Part shown: positions 32,929 to 41,367 of the stretch, in pieces
Layout of the letters: each line of letters starts with the position of its first letter
Numbering within the stretch: position 1 is the first letter of the stretch
NCBI GenBank assembly: GCA_021741145.1
Contig: JAIOYK010000038.1
Span: 1-49,639 of the forward strand
DNA from: Rhodospirillum sp.
GTDB lineage: Bacteria; Pseudomonadota; Alphaproteobacteria; Rhodospirillales; Rhodospirillaceae
Length of the DNA stretch: 49,639 nucleotides
Direction of reading: 5' to 3'
The notes under the pieces: generated by a model
What the model saw: the letters and a program-made list of their open reading frames with translations, nothing else
Told to the model about the DNA's origin: nothing
The model's database searches: none
Program-made: the position numbers and the translations under genes

Positions 32929-33579
32929 TCAGACCCTCCTATCGTCACTGTTCTGTAGGGATAACGCGCGAGGCGCAGGCCACGGCAGGAAGAAGTCATG
33001 ACCTGCGATCGGCCCACCGACCGCCTGGATGCGGCCACCCGTTGTGAGGTTTCCGAGATTGATCGGCGCAAAGCCGAAGCTCTCAAGAAGATCCGCCACG
33101 ATGCTCTTGGCGCCATGGTCATCGCCCGAGACAAATACTGCCCGTCGAAACCGGCCGTCTCTCGCCTCAGCCGCGAAATTGCTCATGAAGAGCGTGTTCA
33201 TCGCTTTCACGACGCGAGCCCCGGGCGCCAAGGCAGCAACATGCTCGCTGGAGCTGCCACCATGAAAATCAACGAGGCCCTGTGCGGGTGTGCCGTCCTT
33301 GAACGCGTTCGTCGCGTCGATCAGAATCTGGCCCTGCCATACGGGCAATCCACGCAAGGCCGCCTCAACCCGGGACCAAGGGACAGCGAGAAGGACGAGG
33401 GGCTTTTCAGCAGCGATTGCGACCGGGACCGCCGACGCACTGGAGCCAAGATGGCCGATCACGCCTGCCAGCTTTTCAGGCGCCCCGCTATTGCTGAGGA
33501 CAATCCGGTGGCCGGCGCCAATCGCTTTGCGTGCAAAGGCCTGTGCAACAGTTCCTGCGCCAATAATTCCGATTTCCAT
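32929..33579 (-). CDS. F420-dependent-reductase-like NADP oxidoreductase
   Basis: The 216-aa product has an N-terminal Rossmann motif MEIGIIGAGTVAQAFARKA, then HRIVLSNSGAPEKLAGV, VLLAVPWSRVEAAL and ILIDATNAF. This places it in the NADP-binding 'coenzyme F420-dependent oxidoreductase-like' family, related to 6-phosphogluconate dehydrogenase folds. Most bacterial members do not use F420 but NADP with an unknown substrate. ATG 33579 follows ACGGAGAAA. The C-terminus includes GRIQAVGGPIAGHDFFLPWP. It is the second gene of the operon, 70 bases after the first. Confidence 0.82.
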   Translation of the reverse strand: MEIGIIGAGTVAQAFARKAIGAGHRIVLSNSGAPEKLAGVIGHLGSSASAVPVAIAAEKPLVLLAVPWSRVEAALRGLPVWQGQILIDATNAFKDGTPAQGLVDFHGGSSSEHVAALAPGARVVKAMNTLFMSNFAAEARDGRFRRAVFVSGDDHGAKSIVADLLESFGFAPINLGNLTTGGRIQAVGGPIAGHDFFLPWPAPRALSLQNSDDRRV

Positions 33580-33649
33580 TTTTTTCTCCGTCGAAGTGGC
33601 CGCCTCCAGGCTGCACGAGCTGGCAGGATTCACGGGGTCGGTCTCGACC

Positions 33650-34063
33650 TCAGCGAAGCCCGAGTTGCTCCATCACAACGGTGCCAGAGGGGTAGCAGTT
33701 GAACGATTGGATCTTGCCGTCCCGCATCTGAAAGACATCGCAGCAGGGTGCATCCATTCGCCTACCCGTCGGTTGAACCGTACCGGACGGCAGGTCGAGT
33801 GGTCCTTGGTGGGTGCCCTGCAGCGCCAGTTCGACGATGATCGTGTCGCCGACTTCGAAGAAGCGGAACAGCTCACGATGCATGTCGGGGAACGCTCGGG
33901 CATAGACCTCCACCGTCTTCGCCACATCGCGCCCCTGGTACGTCACGGCTATGGACTGGTCAGTGAGCGTCCCATCCGGCGTGAAGCAGTCGATGAAGGC
34001 TTCGAGGTCCTGGCGCTCGGCGGTCTCATAAGCCGCGCGGACAATCTTCTCGTTCTCTGTCAT
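33650..34063 (-). CDS. NTF2/SnoaL-fold protein, first gene of operon
   Basis: The 137-aa protein is a single NTF2-like domain: KIVRAAYETAERQDLEAFID, CFTPDGTLTDQSIAVTYQGR, AFPDMHRELFRFFEVGDTII and CDVFQMRDGKIQSFNCYPSG. It is related to SnoaL-like polyketide cyclases and to limonene-1,2-epoxide hydrolases by fold only. Its ribosome site (AGGAGA) lies in one arm of the inverted repeat at 34067-34098. It is transcribed divergently from a LysR gene and starts the five-gene operon. Confidence 0.85.
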   Translation of the reverse strand: MTENEKIVRAAYETAERQDLEAFIDCFTPDGTLTDQSIAVTYQGRDVAKTVEVYARAFPDMHRELFRFFEVGDTIIVELALQGTHQGPLDLPSGTVQPTGRRMDAPCCDVFQMRDGKIQSFNCYPSGTVVMEQLGLR

Positions 34064-34066
34064 GGC

Positions 34067-34098
34067 CTATCTCCTGAATTGTTCTACACAGGAGATAG
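34067..34098. promoter_or_regulatory. Inverted repeat in the LysR / NTF2 divergent region
   Basis: CTATCTCCTG (34067-34076) and CAGGAGATAG (34089-34098) are perfect 10-bp arms with a 12-base spacer. One arm includes the ribosome site of the minus-strand NTF2 gene. The repeat could be a LysR-type operator or an mRNA hairpin masking that ribosome site. Confidence 0.65.
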
Positions 34099-34168
34099 AA
34101 CTGCAACAGACTGGTGTTCAGGGCAGATGTTGCAATGGATCTTTGCCCTAAATAGAATAATAGGCATC

Positions 34169-35092
34169 ATGCGAGCCATTACCGACCTCAATGACATCTA
34201 TTATTTCGCCCAGGTGGTTGGCGCTGGGTCCTACACGGCCGCGGCAAAATCGCTCGGCCTGCAAACCTCGAAGTTAAGCCGGCGGGTTGCTCGGCTGGAG
34301 GGGGAGCTGGGCGTGCGCCTGATCAATCGCACGACGCGCCATCTATCGCTCACCGAAGCTGGTCAGACATTCTATAGACACTGCGTGGCGCTGATTGAGG
34401 AAGCACAGGCGGCAAGAGACGCGGTCGACCAGATCCTGTCGCGACCACAGGGCCTAGTGCGGATGTCCTGTCCGATCGGGCTACTACACGGCGGTCTTGG
34501 CGCGTTGCTCGGCCGTTTCCTGCGCGACTATCCCGATGTTCGCATTGCCCTCGACGCAACAAATCGGCGCGTAGATGTAATCGAAGAAGGTCTCGACCTC
34601 GCCGTCCGGGTGAGACTGCCGCCGCTCGAGGACTCCGAATTGGCAATGCGCCAGTTCGGTATTTCGGAGATGATCCTGGTCGCAACGCCAGACGTCATCC
34701 GCGCCTATGGTGAGCCCGCTGCTATTGAGAACCTAGCCAACATGCCGTTGCTCTCGATGGCCGCGCCTGATGGCAGGAAGATTTGGCGATTGAACAATCT
34801 GTCCGGTCAAGAAGCAGAAGTCGCCATCGTGCCACGGTTTGCGACGGACGATCTCCTCACACTGAAAGGCGCGGCTCTAGACGGCCTCGGCGCCGCACTC
34901 ATTCCGGCACACCTGGTGGCCGAAGAAGTTGAGGCCGGCCTGCTGACCCGCCTGCTGCCCGAATGGCAGACACCCGGCGGCCTAGTACACGCGATCTTTC
35001 CCTCCAGGCGCGGTATGGTGCCGGCAGTCCGCGTGCTGCTCGATTTCCTTGTGGCTGGTTTCGACTTGCCGGAGCTGCCGACAGAGTCTTGA
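34169..35092 (+). CDS. LysR-family regulator divergent from the NTF2/epoxide hydrolase operon
   Basis: The 307-aa protein has the LysR winged helix (NDIYYFAQVVGAGSYTAAAK, then SLGLQTSKLSRRVARLEGEL) and an effector domain with LALDATNRRVDVIEEGLDLA-like arrangement and GLGAALIPAHLVAEEVEAGL near the end. It resembles the PA0477/aaeR-like group. ATG 34169 was chosen because it gives the standard N-terminus; the long open frame upstream is chance. Divergence across about 105 bases with an inverted repeat argues that it regulates the five-gene operon. Confidence 0.9.
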   Translation: MRAITDLNDIYYFAQVVGAGSYTAAAKSLGLQTSKLSRRVARLEGELGVRLINRTTRHLSLTEAGQTFYRHCVALIEEAQAARDAVDQILSRPQGLVRMSCPIGLLHGGLGALLGRFLRDYPDVRIALDATNRRVDVIEEGLDLAVRVRLPPLEDSELAMRQFGISEMILVATPDVIRAYGEPAAIENLANMPLLSMAAPDGRKIWRLNNLSGQEAEVAIVPRFATDDLLTLKGAALDGLGAALIPAHLVAEEVEAGLLTRLLPEWQTPGGLVHAIFPSRRGMVPAVRVLLDFLVAGFDLPELPTES

Positions 35093-35242
35093 AGCGGCCA
35101 ATGGGTGTCAGGGCTACTCAGGCCATCGAGCAAGTTCGGCGCACTCAACAATACTCACTGATCCCGCCGATGTGTACGCTATAGCCCGAAATTGCCGCAC
35201 GCGTTCGCGCGCAGGCTTCAAAGTGGAAGATCTATCGCCTTC

Positions 35243-35272
35243 TATCTCCACAAGAGCAAAGAAGTGGAGATA
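35243..35272 (+). promoter_or_regulatory. Inverted repeat masking the AlpA ribosome site
   Basis: TATCTCCAC (35243-35251) and GTGGAGATA (35264-35272) form a perfect 9-bp stem with a 12-base loop. The right arm contains the GTGGAG ribosome site, 8 bases before the AlpA start. It could be an operator or an RNA hairpin limiting translation of the excisionase-like protein. Confidence 0.65.
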
Positions 35273-35276
35273 CGGT

Positions 35277-35546
35277 ATGAGCACCCCCCAGCATGTCGCC
35301 CGCAGGACAATTCGCCGGCAGCAGCTACGAGAGATCGTGCCGCTTGCCGACAGCACGATCTATGACATGGAGCAGCGAGGGGAATTCCCGCAGCGCTTCT
35401 ATCTCACAGCGCGCTGCGTCGTCTGGGACTTGGCAGAGGTCGAAGCCTGGCTCGACGCTCGACGCCATGCCTCTCGGACTAACACCGTCAAGCGCGCTCC
35501 CAGTCCCGACGTGAGATTGCGCCGTTCCCGGCCAGTCAAACACTAG
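35277..35546 (+). CDS. AlpA-family excisionase-like regulator
   Basis: The 89-aa protein has the AlpA pattern: RRTIRRQQLREIVPLADSTI, YDMEQRGEFPQRFYLTARCV and VWDLAEVEAWLDARR, a winged helix-turn-helix as in P4-phage AlpA/Vis. These proteins activate integrase expression or act as recombination directionality factors. The gene is convergent with the integrase and overlaps its 3' end by 11 bases. The 184 bases upstream (35093-35276) contain nothing else but the inverted repeat at its ribosome site. Confidence 0.88.
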   Translation: MSTPQHVARRTIRRQQLREIVPLADSTIYDMEQRGEFPQRFYLTARCVVWDLAEVEAWLDARRHASRTNTVKRAPSPDVRLRRSRPVKH

Positions 35547-36793
35547 GCTCGAGCTCAAGCAGTTCCATCGTCGGCGGGAGCAGAGTCGGGACATACTTCC
35601 GCCCCAAGACCCATGCGTCCACCAGATTGGACCACTCCTGCATCATATGCCGGCGTTGATGCTCGTACTCCGCCTTGTTGTAGACACCCCGAGAGGACCT
35701 TCCGTCTTCGTGCGCTAGGCACTTCTCGATCCAGTCGCTGTTGAAGCCGAGTTCATTCAGCAGGGTCGAGCCTGTGCGTCGAAGATCGTGAACAGTGAAA
35801 GGTTCGAGTGGCAGCCCCTCCTTTTTCGCTCTGACAACGACTGCGGTCGTAATCCGATTGAACGTAGCACGCGACATCGGCGCATCAGCGTCATATCGAG
35901 ACGGAAGGACGTAGCGCGAATTCCCCGCGCAAGTTTTCAGCGCGATGAAGATGTCGACAGCCTGCTGTGACAGGTAGACGTTGTGTGCCTTCGACCGCTT
36001 CATTCGCTCTTTGGGTATCGACCAGACGGCGTTCTCGAAGTCCACTTCATCCCACGTCGCGTCCTGCAACTCGCTTTTCCTAACCATCGTTAGAAGGAAC
36101 AGTTTCATTCCCAGCCGTATAGTCGGCAGGGTCGGTACATGCTCGAGCTGACCGAGCATGACGCGGATCTCGGCAGGAGATAGCGAACGATCCTTCGGTA
36201 CGAAGGTCGCGATAGACGCGGGTCCAACTTCATCCGCTGGGTTGGCGACCTTCTCGCCATGACAAGATCGCGAACCCAAAGATCAGCTTCACGATATCCC
36301 GCACATGCACGGCCGTGGCTGGAGCGCCCCGATCCTTGACCTTCCCGCACATCATGCGGAGATCGTCCGGCGTGATCTCCGTCAGAAGCCTGTTTCGAAA
36401 CGTTGGCAGAATGTCCCGCTCATAGATCGAGCGTCGCATGGCGCGCGTGCTTTCGGCCATCCGCGACTCCTGGAACCACTTCTCGCCGAACTCGCCGAAC
36501 CGCTTTGCCTCCTTCAGTCGCCGCTTGTCGTGCTGCTTCTCTTGAGCAGGGGACCGGCCCTCAGAAATGGTCCGCTTCGCATCGACCAGCTTCTCGCGAG
36601 CTCTGGCAAGTGAAAGGCCCTCTGGGCCGTATCGGCCGAGCGTCAGCGTCTCGCGACGTCCGTTGAGGCGGTAGTCGTACCGGAACACGATCGCCCCCGA
36701 CGGCTGGACCACGACGTACATACTGTCACGATCGCTCACCTTGTACAATTTCTTTTGTGATCTCAGTGCCTTAATGGCCGCGTCAGTAAGCAT
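35536..36793 (-). pseudogene. int: P4-type tyrosine integrase with a one-base frameshift
   Basis: Read through, this is a ~419-aa integrase. The N-terminal DUF4102 arm-binding domain (residues ~1-90, LTDAAIKALRSQKKLYKVSD) is followed by the core-binding domain and the catalytic domain with the first Arg in MVRKSELQDATW, HDLRRT and the nucleophile Tyr in SSRGVYNKAEY. An extra base at about 36262, after FGFAIL, throws the reading into WREGRQPSG and a stop. Dropping it gives FAILHGEKVANPADEVGPAS. ATG 36793 has GGAGG 6 bases upstream. The enzyme should recombine the ICE with the 3' end of guaA; in its present state excision is doubtful. Confidence 0.9.
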
Positions 36794-36837
36794 GGGTGCC
36801 TCCAAAACCGTCCTAAAAACAGCAGAGAGGCACCGAT

Positions 36838-36997
36838 TATACCGTCACGCTAAAACAGGGGGCGCTGGAAGCGCAATTCCCTTTCTGATTCAGCCAGTTA
36901 CCGCCAAAACCGATACCGTCAGCAGCTCTCTTTGCCTTGACGGTATAGCGAAATCCCCAATCGAACAAGTTCCCCCATGCCGTCTGCTATACCGTCA
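36838..36997. repeat. Four TATACCGTCA repeats between integrase and guaA (probable arm sites)
   Basis: TATACCGTCA occurs at 36838-36847 and 36988-36997, GATACCGTCA at 36912-36921, and the reverse complement TGACGGTATA at 36938-36947. Four copies in 160 bp, in both orientations, lie next to the integrase start and the presumed attachment site. Arm-type sites for the DUF4102 domain or AlpA binding sites are the likely explanation. Confidence 0.7.
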
Positions 36998-37130
36998 AAT
37001 TGGAGCACTGCCCCTCGATAGACGACGATAGACGTCGCAATGTTTATCTTTATATTTCAATCATTTGGGTCGTACTGGAGCGTACAAACGGATACTGCCG
37101 GAGGGGTAAAAATCATTCCCACTCGATGGT
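36998..37130. other. ICE-chromosome junction at the 3' end of guaA (candidate attachment site)
   Basis: The last codons of guaA (GTIEWE-stop, 37113-37130) are where integrative elements of this type recombine, and the 3' end of guaA is an established integration site. Integrase lies 320 bases away, the usual arrangement. The crossover core cannot be set because the other ICE end is outside the window; no second copy of the guaA end was found within it. The 115 bases from 36998 to 37112 include an AT-rich stretch and GACGATAGACGTC-like short repeats. Confidence 0.6.
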
Positions 37131-38693
37131 CCCGGGGGGCTTGCTGGTTACGTCATAGACCACACGATTGACGCCCTTCACCTCATTGATGAGGCGGTTG
37201 CCCACCCGGCCCAAGAAGCCGTGGTCGAAGGGATAGTAATCCGCAGTCATACCGTCCGTGCTGGTCACCGCCCGCAAAGCCAGGGCAAAGTCGTAGGAGC
37301 GGGCATCGCCCATCACACCGACAGTGCGCACCGGCAGAAGCACCGCGAAGGCCTGCCAGATCGCATCGTAAAGGCCCGCCTCCCGGATCTCTTCCAGATA
37401 GATCGCATCGGCCTTGCGCAGAATGTCCAGCTTGTCCTTGGTCAAAGGCTGGCCGGGAATGCGGATCGCCAGGCCCGGACCCGGGAAGGGATGGCGACCC
37501 ACCATTTCCTCGGGCAGGCCCAGTTCGCGGCCCAGATCGCGGACCTCGTCCTTGAACAGCTCTCGCAGGGGCTCCACCAGGGACATGTTCATGCGCTCGG
37601 GCAGGCCGCCCACGTTGTGGTGGCTTTTGATCGTCACGCTCGGGCCGCCAGTGAAGGAGACGCTTTCGATCACATCCGGGTACAAGGTCCCCTGGGCCAG
37701 GTACTCGGCCCCACCCACCTTCCGGGCCTCCTCCTCGAAGACATCGATGAAAGTCGCGCCGATGATTTTGCGCTTGGCCTCGGGATCGGTCACGCCGTCC
37801 AGCTTATTCAGGAACAGGTCGCTCGCGTCCCGATGGACCAAATGGATGTTGAAGCGGTCGCGAAAGACCTTCACCACCTGATCCGTCTCCCCCTGGCGCA
37901 TCATGCCGTGGTCAACCAGCACGCAAACCAGTTGATCCCCGATGGCCTCGTGGATCAGCGCCGCCACGACCGAGCTGTCCACGCCTCCGGACAGGCCGCA
38001 GATCACCCGGCCAGAGCCCACCTGCTCCCGCACCTTGGTGATAGCCTGTTCCTTGAACGCCGCCATGGTCCAGTCACCGCTACAACCACAGACCCCATGG
38101 GTGAAGTTGCGCAGCAATTGGGCACCATGGGGCGTGTGGGCCACCTCAGGATGGAACTGGACGCCGTAGAAGCGGCGCGTGTCGTCGGCGATGGCGGCGA
38201 AGGGACACCCCTCGCTCGTGCCCACGACCCGAAAGCCCTCGGGGATAGTATCGACCCGATCGCCGTGGCTCATCCAGACCTGTTCCCGGGCACCCTTGTC
38301 CCAGGCGCCCTGGAAGAGAACGCAGTCGTCGGTGACATCCACAAAGGCCCGACCGAACTCCCGGTGGCCTGGGTCCTCCACCGACCCACCGAGCTGGGCG
38401 ACCATGGTTTGCTGGCCGTAGCAAATCCCCAGAACCGGCAACCCCATGGAGAACAGGTCTTGCGGCGCCCGAGGCGTATCGGCCGCTGTGACAGAAGCCG
38501 GACCACCCGACAGGATCACGCCCTTGGGGTCGAAGGCCTTGATGAAGTCCGCGGTAACCGCGTTGAAGGGGTGAATCTCGCTATAGACCCCGCTTTCCCG
38601 CACCCGGCGGGCGATCAACTGGGTGACCTGGGAGCCGAAATCGATGATGAGGATCCGGTCCTCGGTCACGGCGGAAGCGGTCATATCGGTCAT
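37113..38693 (-). CDS. guaA: GMP synthase (glutamine-hydrolysing)
   Basis: The 526-aa enzyme makes GMP from XMP, glutamine and ATP, the last step of de novo GMP synthesis. The N-terminal class I glutamine amidotransferase has the nucleophile Cys91 in GICYGQQ and the His/Glu pair in FHPEVAHTP. The ATP-pyrophosphatase domain has the PP-loop [11 protein letters not shown], and the C-terminal dimerisation domain ends [12 protein letters not shown] 38693 was chosen; a further in-frame ATG lies at 38684. The gene is complete although it is the insertion target, so the ICE restores the 3' end. Confidence 0.97.
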   Translation of the reverse strand: MTDMTASAVTEDRILIIDFGSQVTQLIARRVRESGVYSEIHPFNAVTADFIKAFDPKGVILSGGPASVTAADTPRAPQDLFSMGLPVLGICYGQQTMVAQLGGSVEDPGHREFGRAFVDVTDDCVLFQGAWDKGAREQVWMSHGDRVDTIPEGFRVVGTSEGCPFAAIADDTRRFYGVQFHPEVAHTPHGAQLLRNFTHGVCGCSGDWTMAAFKEQAITKVREQVGSGRVICGLSGGVDSSVVAALIHEAIGDQLVCVLVDHGMMRQGETDQVVKVFRDRFNIHLVHRDASDLFLNKLDGVTDPEAKRKIIGATFIDVFEEEARKVGGAEYLAQGTLYPDVIESVSFTGGPSVTIKSHHNVGGLPERMNMSLVEPLRELFKDEVRDLGRELGLPEEMVGRHPFPGPGLAIRIPGQPLTKDKLDILRKADAIYLEEIREAGLYDAIWQAFAVLLPVRTVGVMGDARSYDFALALRAVTSTDGMTADYYPFDHGFLGRVGNRLINEVKGVNRVVYDVTSKPPGTIEWE

Positions 38694-38794
38694 CTGTGCG
38701 CCATCCACTCTCAAACGGTGTCAATCCGTGGATTTAAGGGGAGGGGACAGTACTCCAACGCCCCCCGGGCCTCAAGCCATGAGACCCCCCCGGT

Positions 38795-39709
38795 TCACGG
38801 ATTCGTGACGGAAAAGGTATCGCAGGCGTCCAAACGCCCTTCGGTGAAGCCCTTCTTGAACCAGCGGACGCGCTGTTCCGATGTGCCATGGGTAAAACTG
38901 TCGGGCGTAACCGTGCCGCGAGACTCCCGTTGCAGGCGGTCGTCGCCAATGGCCGAGGCCGCGCGGAGCGCCTCGTCGATATCGCCCGCGTCCAGAAGGC
39001 TCCGGTCCGCGTCGGCGGAATGGGCCCAGAGCCCGGCGAAGCAATCGGCCTGCAGCTCCTGGCGAACGGAAAGTCCATTGATCTCCGCCTTGGACAGTCG
39101 GGCGCCCCATTCATGGACCTTGGCGGAAATGCCCAGCAGGGTTTGCACATGGTGGCCGACCTCGTGGGCGATGACATAGGCCTGGGCGAAGTCACCGGGC
39201 GCCCCATGCCGGTCCCTCAGCTCCTGGTAAAAGGACAGGTCGATGTAGACCTTCTGGTCGGCGGGGCAATAAAAGGGTCCCATGGCCGATCCGGCCATGC
39301 CACAGGCCGACCGCACCGACTCCCGGAACAGGACAAGCCTGGGCTCCTTATAGGTCCCGCCCATGCGTTGGAACACCGCTCGCCACGTGCCTTCGGTATC
39401 GGCGAGGACCACCGAGACAAAGGCCGCGAGGTCGTCCTCGGCGGCGGAGGACTGTGCCTGGCGACCGGACGAGGGCGCCCGGGCCGGGTCCACGCCCCCC
39501 AGAATCCCGCCGAAATCAAAGCCCAGGAAAGAGGCCACGACCAGACCGACACCGACCAGGAGTCCCACCTTCCCAAAGCGTCCACTCAACAGGAGCCCGA
39601 GCAATCCATTCCCGCGGGATCCTCCCACACGGGCCGTGCGCCCGAAGCGCGGGGCTTCTCCCCGCCTGTCCTCGACATTATCGCTCCGCCTGCCGTCTCG
39701 CCACCGCAT
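38795..39709 (-). CDS. YpfJ-type neutral zinc metallopeptidase
   Basis: The 304-aa protein has one membrane segment at residues ~48-66 (VGLLVGVGLVVASFLGFDFG) after a polar, basic N-terminus. A zinc peptidase domain follows with the HExxH motif AHEVGHHVQT (His182, Glu183, His186) and later ELQADCFAGLWAH, whose Glu is the probable third ligand. This is the YpfJ/putative neutral zinc metallopeptidase family, likely an envelope-facing protease of unknown substrate. ATG 39709 has AGGGAAG upstream and a sensible length; longer frames add 47 unlikely residues. Confidence 0.88.
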   Translation of the reverse strand: MRWRDGRRSDNVEDRRGEAPRFGRTARVGGSRGNGLLGLLLSGRFGKVGLLVGVGLVVASFLGFDFGGILGGVDPARAPSSGRQAQSSAAEDDLAAFVSVVLADTEGTWRAVFQRMGGTYKEPRLVLFRESVRSACGMAGSAMGPFYCPADQKVYIDLSFYQELRDRHGAPGDFAQAYVIAHEVGHHVQTLLGISAKVHEWGARLSKAEINGLSVRQELQADCFAGLWAHSADADRSLLDAGDIDEALRAASAIGDDRLQRESRGTVTPDSFTHGTSEQRVRWFKKGFTEGRLDACDTFSVTNP

Positions 39710-39789
39710 CGCCGCTTCCCTTTGCCTGTCCAACATCCATGCGGACACACCACCGGGATCACCATAACCGACCCCGCACCCAAACGCGA

Positions 39790-39816
39790 AAAGGGTCCGC
39801 GAGAGGCGGACCCTTT
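39790..39816 (-). terminator. Terminator of icd
   Basis: AAAGGGTCCGC (39790-39800) and GCGGACCCTTT (39806-39816) form an 11-bp stem. Read on the minus strand, the stem is followed by TTTTCG and lies 40 bases after the icd stop. It is a good rho-independent terminator for icd. Confidence 0.8.
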
Positions 39817-39855
39817 CCCTATTCAATCTGGCATCATCGGCGAAAAACACTGGAT

Positions 39856-41073
39856 TTAGGCGGACATGGCCTTCATCAGGTTCTCGTCCAGCTTGTCCAG
39901 GAACTGGTTGGTGGTCAACCAGGGCTGATCCGGACCGATCAGGATGGCCAGATCCTTGGTCATGAAACCGGATTCCACCGTCTCCACGCAGACCTTTTCC
40001 AGGGTTTCGGCGAAAGTCACCACCTCCGGGGTCTCATCGAACTTGCCGCGGAACTTCAGGCCCTGGGTCCAGGCGAAGATCGAGGCGATGGGGTTCGTCG
40101 AGGTTTCCTTGCCCTTCTGGTGCAGACGGTAGTGACGGGTCACGGTGCCGTGGGCGGCCTCGGCCTCGATGGTCTTGCCATCGGGGGTCATCAGAACCGA
40201 GGTCATCAGCCCCAGGGAGCCGAAGCCCTGGGCGACGGTGTCGGATTGAACGTCGCCATCGTAGTTCTTACAAGCCCAGACGAAGCCACCGGACCACTTC
40301 ATGCAGCAGGCGACCATGTCATCGATCAGGCGGTGTTCGTAGGTGATGCCCGCGGCCTTGAACTTGTCGGCGAACTCCGCGTCAAAGACCTCTTGGAACA
40401 GGTCCTTGAAGCGGCCGTCGTAGGCCTTGAGGATCGTGTTCTTGGTGGACAGGTAGACCGGCCAACCGCGCTCCAGACCGTAGTTCATGCTGGCCCGGGC
40501 GAAGCCGCGAATGGACTCATCAAGGTTGTACATGGCCATGGCCACGCCCGCGTCGGGGAACTTGAAGACTTCCAATTCGATGGGCTCGCCGCCGTCCTCG
40601 GGCACGAACTTCATGGTCAGGGTGCCCGCACCCGGGACCTTCAGGTCGGTGGCGCGGTACTGGTCGCCGAAGGCGTGACGGCCGATGACAATCGGCTGGG
40701 TCCAACCCGGGACATAGCGGGGCACATTGGAGCAGATGATCGGCTCGCGGAACACGGTGCCACCCAGGATGTTCCGGATGGTGCCGTTCGGAGACTTCCA
40801 CATCTTCTTGAGGCTGAATTCCTCGACCCGCTGCTCGTCGGGGGTGATGGTCGCGCATTTTACGCCCACGCCGTATTCCTTGATGGCGTTGGCGGCATCC
40901 ACGGTAATCTGGTCGTCGGTTTCGTCCCGCTTCTCGACGCTGAGATCGTAGTACTTCAGGTCGATGTCCAGATAAGGCAGAATCAACTTGTCCTTGATGA
41001 ACTGCCAAATGATGCGGGTCATTTCATCGCCGTCGAGCTCGACGACGGGGGTTTTCACCTTGATCTTGCTCAT
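39856..41073 (-). CDS. icd: NADP-dependent isocitrate dehydrogenase
   Basis: The 405-aa enzyme oxidises isocitrate to 2-oxoglutarate and CO2 with NADP in the TCA cycle. It belongs to the eukaryote-like homodimeric type II family: [20 protein letters not shown] at the start, the substrate loop [18 protein letters not shown], catalytic Tyr in [19 protein letters not shown]-like order, and [14 protein letters not shown] binding NADP. ATG 41073 gives the standard MSKIKVK start. Alphaproteobacteria commonly use this form. It is followed by a clear terminator. Confidence 0.97.
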   Translation of the reverse strand: MSKIKVKTPVVELDGDEMTRIIWQFIKDKLILPYLDIDLKYYDLSVEKRDETDDQITVDAANAIKEYGVGVKCATITPDEQRVEEFSLKKMWKSPNGTIRNILGGTVFREPIICSNVPRYVPGWTQPIVIGRHAFGDQYRATDLKVPGAGTLTMKFVPEDGGEPIELEVFKFPDAGVAMAMYNLDESIRGFARASMNYGLERGWPVYLSTKNTILKAYDGRFKDLFQEVFDAEFADKFKAAGITYEHRLIDDMVACCMKWSGGFVWACKNYDGDVQSDTVAQGFGSLGLMTSVLMTPDGKTIEAEAAHGTVTRHYRLHQKGKETSTNPIASIFAWTQGLKFRGKFDETPEVVTFAETLEKVCVETVESGFMTKDLAILIGPDQPWLTTNQFLDKLDENLMKAMSA

Positions 41074-41324
41074 TATCATTTCCCCGGAGTGGTGAGAAGG
41101 TCGCGGCGTCCGGTGGGGTGTGCCCCAAAAAATCTGATCGCGCGGCGAGACCGGATGGGAAAGAGGCCCGGCATCCCCGGCCTCTCTCACCGTCCCGGCT
41201 CTGGTATTCCCGGGTCAAAAAACAATCGACCCGAGACAGCGCCGTCACGGACGGCGGCACCATAGCATCGCCGCCACCTTTCGCAAGAAACTTCTCTTGA
41301 ATCCCAGGTCGCTCGCGACCTTTG

Positions 41325-41358
41325 GGGCGGCGGGTAGGGCGGCGGGTAGGGCGGCGGG
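41325..41358. repeat. 12-bp tandem repeat upstream of icd / downstream of histidine kinase gene
   Basis: GGGCGGCGGGTA is repeated at 41325-41336 and 41337-41348, with a partial third copy (10 bases) at 41349-41358. It lies between the histidine kinase stop at 41368 and the icd start. Such short GC-rich repeats slip easily; any function is unknown. Confidence 0.85.
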
Positions 41359-41367
41359 AAAGCGGCT

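Noticed and set aside
33290-34168. Long N-terminal extension of the LysR frame at 34169
   Set aside because: The extension lies antisense to two conserved genes, and the LysR domain begins at 34169 with a standard N-terminus.
36806-37112. tRNA gene as the ICE attachment site
   Set aside because: No tRNA-like cloverleaf or conserved arms are visible; the guaA 3' end is the better candidate.
1-37112. All frameshifts as sequencing errors
   Set aside because: The G8 tract could be one, but the others are not in long homopolymers, and the deletions, inversion and amber codon cannot be explained by indel errors.
37221-39179. 652-aa plus-strand ORF opposite guaA
   Set aside because: It is the antisense frame of a conserved GC-rich gene, rich in His, Gly and Arg with no family resemblance and no ribosome site.
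39454-41265. 603-aa plus-strand ORF opposite icd
   Set aside because: Antisense of icd, whose sense product is unmistakable; the length is a GC-content effect.
41325-41358. Regulatory repeat or CRISPR
   Set aside because: A simple 12-bp GC-rich tandem repeat of under three copies, most likely replication slippage.
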